Source: DSUN01 sp035527715 (lineage in GTDB: Bacteria > Planctomycetota > PUPC01 > DSUN01). From it: 24,471 nucleotides of DNA. Shown here piece by piece: positions 22,971 to 24,471 of the stretch. How positions within the stretch are numbered: the first letter of the stretch is position 1; every line of letters begins with the position of its first letter. A program made the position numbers and the translations under genes. The notes under the pieces were generated by a model. It searched no databases and was not told the DNA's origin. It saw only the letters and a program-made list of their open reading frames with translations. The stretch covers positions 1 through 24,471 of the forward strand of contig DATKZY010000248.1 in assembly GCA_035527715.1 (NCBI GenBank). The letters are read 5' to 3'.

Positions 22971-24341
22971 CTAGAGCGTCCAGCCCTTGCGGTACTCGCG
23001 GGCGACGTACTTGTTGGCCTCGGGAACGTTGGTGACTTTCATCTGCTCGGAGTCCCAGACGACCTTCTTGCCCGTGCGGACGGCGAGGTTGCCGAGGAGG
23101 ACCATCTCGGTGAGGGGGCCGGCGTAGTCGGCGAAGTTGGCGCCGGCGGGCTCGCCGCCCTTGCAGGCCCGAATCCACTCCTGGTAGTGGCCGGGCGAAC
23201 GCGGGATGGTCTTGGCCGGCAGGCTGCTCTTGAGTTCCTTGAACTTGGCTTCGGGGATGATGCGGACGCCGTCGGCGTAAACGCCTGCCAGTATTGTAGC
23301 TTTGTCACCGATGAAGAGCTGGCCGCCGATACCGCCGGGGAGCTTGCGGTCGGGCTCGAGGTCCTTGGGGCGCGGGACGGCGAGCTCCTTAGGCCGGCTC
23401 TTGTCCTCGCACCCATCGTTCCAAACGACCTTCACGGGCGCCATGTCGCCGCGGGCGGGGTAGTAGAAGGTGATCTGGGACCACTTGGGCGCCGTCTCGT
23501 TGTTGACGGGGGAGCTGACGGCTTCCATCTCTAAGGTCTTGGCCTCGCCGAGCTTAAGTGCCCAGAAGGCGGCGTCCATCGCGTGGCAGGCGATGTCGCC
23601 GAGGGCGCCCGAGCCGAAGTCCCACCAGCCGCGCCACGCGAAGGGATGGTAGGCGGGGTGGTACGGGCGCTCGGGGGCCGGGCCGAGCCACACGCCCCAA
23701 TCCAGATTCGGCGGGCAGGCCGGCGTATCCTTAGGCTTGTCAATGCCTTGCGGCCAGATGGGGCGATTGGTCCAGTAGTAGACTTCGCGGACCTGGCCGA
23801 GCACTCCGCCCCAGACCCATTCGGAGATGAGGCGGATCTGCTCGGAGGCGTGGCCCTGGATGCCCATGAGGGTGGCGACCTTGGCGGCCTTCGCCGCCTT
23901 GGTGATCTCGCGGGCCTCGAAGATCGAGTGGGTGAGGGGCTTCTGGCAGAAAACGTGCTTGCCCATCTTCATCGCCATCATCGAGGCGGGGGCGTGGCAG
24001 TGGTCGGCGGTCGAGACGGTCACGGCGTCTATCTGCTTGTTCATCTCCTGGAGCATGATGCGGAAGTCTTTGAACTTCTTCGCCTTCGGGTGCCTCTTGA
24101 AGGAGCCTTCGCCGCGCTTGTCGTCCACGTCGCACAGGGCGACGATGTTCTCGCTCGACACCCCGCCGACGTCTCCGCCGCCCTTGCCGCCGACACCGAT
24201 GCAGGCGATGTTGAGCTTCTCGTTGGCCGAGGGCTTCCCTTCGCCGCCCAGGACGTCGCGGCGCACGAAGGTGAACGCGAAGGCCGACGCGGCGGCGCCG
24301 CCGAAGAAGAGGCGCCGCGAGATTCTCTCGCTACCCAACAC
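22971..24341 (-). CDS. Tat-exported Gfo/Idh/MocA-family oxidoreductase
   Basis: 456 residues. The start is GTG 24341 or, three bases later, TTG 24338; GGAG at 24346-24349 fits both. The N-terminus is a twin-arginine signal (SRRLFFGGAAASAFAFTF, 8-25). The Rossmann nucleotide-binding loop is IGVGGKGGG (48-56). The family catalytic motif appears as CQKPLTH with K134-P135, where many members have EKP. The GSGALGDIACHAMDAAFWAL segment is the usual C-domain signature. Such exported members are common in planctomycetes and are assumed to oxidise or reduce sugars using a cofactor bound before export. Substrate unknown. It is transcribed alone from the promoter at 24412-24440. Confidence 0.88.
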   Translation of the reverse strand: MLGSERISRRLFFGGAAASAFAFTFVRRDVLGGEGKPSANEKLNIACIGVGGKGGGDVGGVSSENIVALCDVDDKRGEGSFKRHPKAKKFKDFRIMLQEMNKQIDAVTVSTADHCHAPASMMAMKMGKHVFCQKPLTHSIFEAREITKAAKAAKVATLMGIQGHASEQIRLISEWVWGGVLGQVREVYYWTNRPIWPQGIDKPKDTPACPPNLDWGVWLGPAPERPYHPAYHPFAWRGWWDFGSGALGDIACHAMDAAFWALKLGEAKTLEMEAVSSPVNNETAPKWSQITFYYPARGDMAPVKVVWNDGCEDKSRPKELAVPRPKDLEPDRKLPGGIGGQLFIGDKATILAGVYADGVRIIPEAKFKELKSSLPAKTIPRSPGHYQEWIRACKGGEPAGANFADYAGPLTEMVLLGNLAVRTGKKVVWDSEQMKVTNVPEANKYVAREYRKGWTL

Positions 24342-24411
24342 GGCACTCCTTTGCAGACTTCAGGACCCTGGATCTCGCGCACGCGCACGCCGAAGAGGCG
24401 TGCGGGGACAG

Positions 24412-24440
24412 ATTCTACCGGACCCCGCCCTCGGATTCAA
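24412..24440 (-). promoter_or_regulatory. Sigma70-type promoter of the Gfo/Idh/MocA gene
   Basis: On the minus strand, TTGAAT (24435-24440) and TAGAAT (24412-24417, 5 of 6 to consensus) are 17 bp apart. The leader is about 65 nt and ends in AAAGGAG before the start. Confidence 0.6.
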
Positions 24441-24471
24441 GCAGCGGCGCGCCCCGAAGCCCCCCCGCCCG

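Overview
This is a GC-rich bacterial window with long genes for exported proteins. It most resembles the PVC superphylum, probably a planctomycete or close relative. That placement rests on gene content: HEAT-repeat exoproteins, a CRTAC1-like FG-GAP/ASPIC-UnbV protein, twin-arginine Gfo/Idh/MocA and BNR proteins, a GH123/DUF4091-like enzyme, and an MttB-family methyltransferase. There is no rRNA or marker gene, so it stays an inference. I see no tRNA, rRNA, CRISPR array, transposase or phage gene.

Plus strand, 1-9024: a good sigma70-type promoter (158-186) drives six tightly packed genes. They are an alkaline-phosphatase-superfamily exoenzyme (235-2445), two secreted proteins built from a repeated beta-rich module (2460-3623, 3620-4732), a GH123-like glycosidase candidate ending in a related module (4738-7182), a secreted pectate-lyase-like beta-helix protein (7179-8288), and an MBL-fold hydrolase without an export signal (8323-9024). 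Two junctions have 4-bp start/stop overlaps. The set looks like a polysaccharide or glycoconjugate degradation operon, with the modules as possible binding parts. Substrate unknown.

A 411-bp intergenic stretch (9025-9435) between convergent operons holds several palindromes. The clearest is a 123-bp imperfect palindrome (9299-9421) whose two ends are each a hairpin. It resembles a REP/BIME or MITE and probably also terminates transcription from both sides.

Minus strand, read leftward: promoter 13568-13596 drives an FG-GAP/ASPIC-UnbV protein (11982-13532), a Tat-exported BNR/sialidase-like protein (10871-11974) and an MttB-family protein with no in-frame amber codon (9436-10860). A triple PepSY-like periplasmic protein (13689-14459) has its own promoter, a roughly 220-nt leader, and three TGAC repeats spaced 10 bp apart upstream. 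A HEAT-repeat protein with a C-terminal F5/8C (discoidin-like) domain (14776-17121) also has its own promoter. Then an apparent three-gene operon carries two exported proteins of unknown function (21285-22628, 19717-21252) and a second HEAT protein (17310-19634) paralogous to the first. Last is a Tat-exported Gfo/Idh/MocA oxidoreductase (22971-24341) with its own promoter and terminator.

Almost everything is predicted to leave the cytoplasm. The exceptions are the MBL-fold protein and the MttB homologue. Six predicted promoters share a -35 region close to CTTGACT, which supports the operon boundaries given here.
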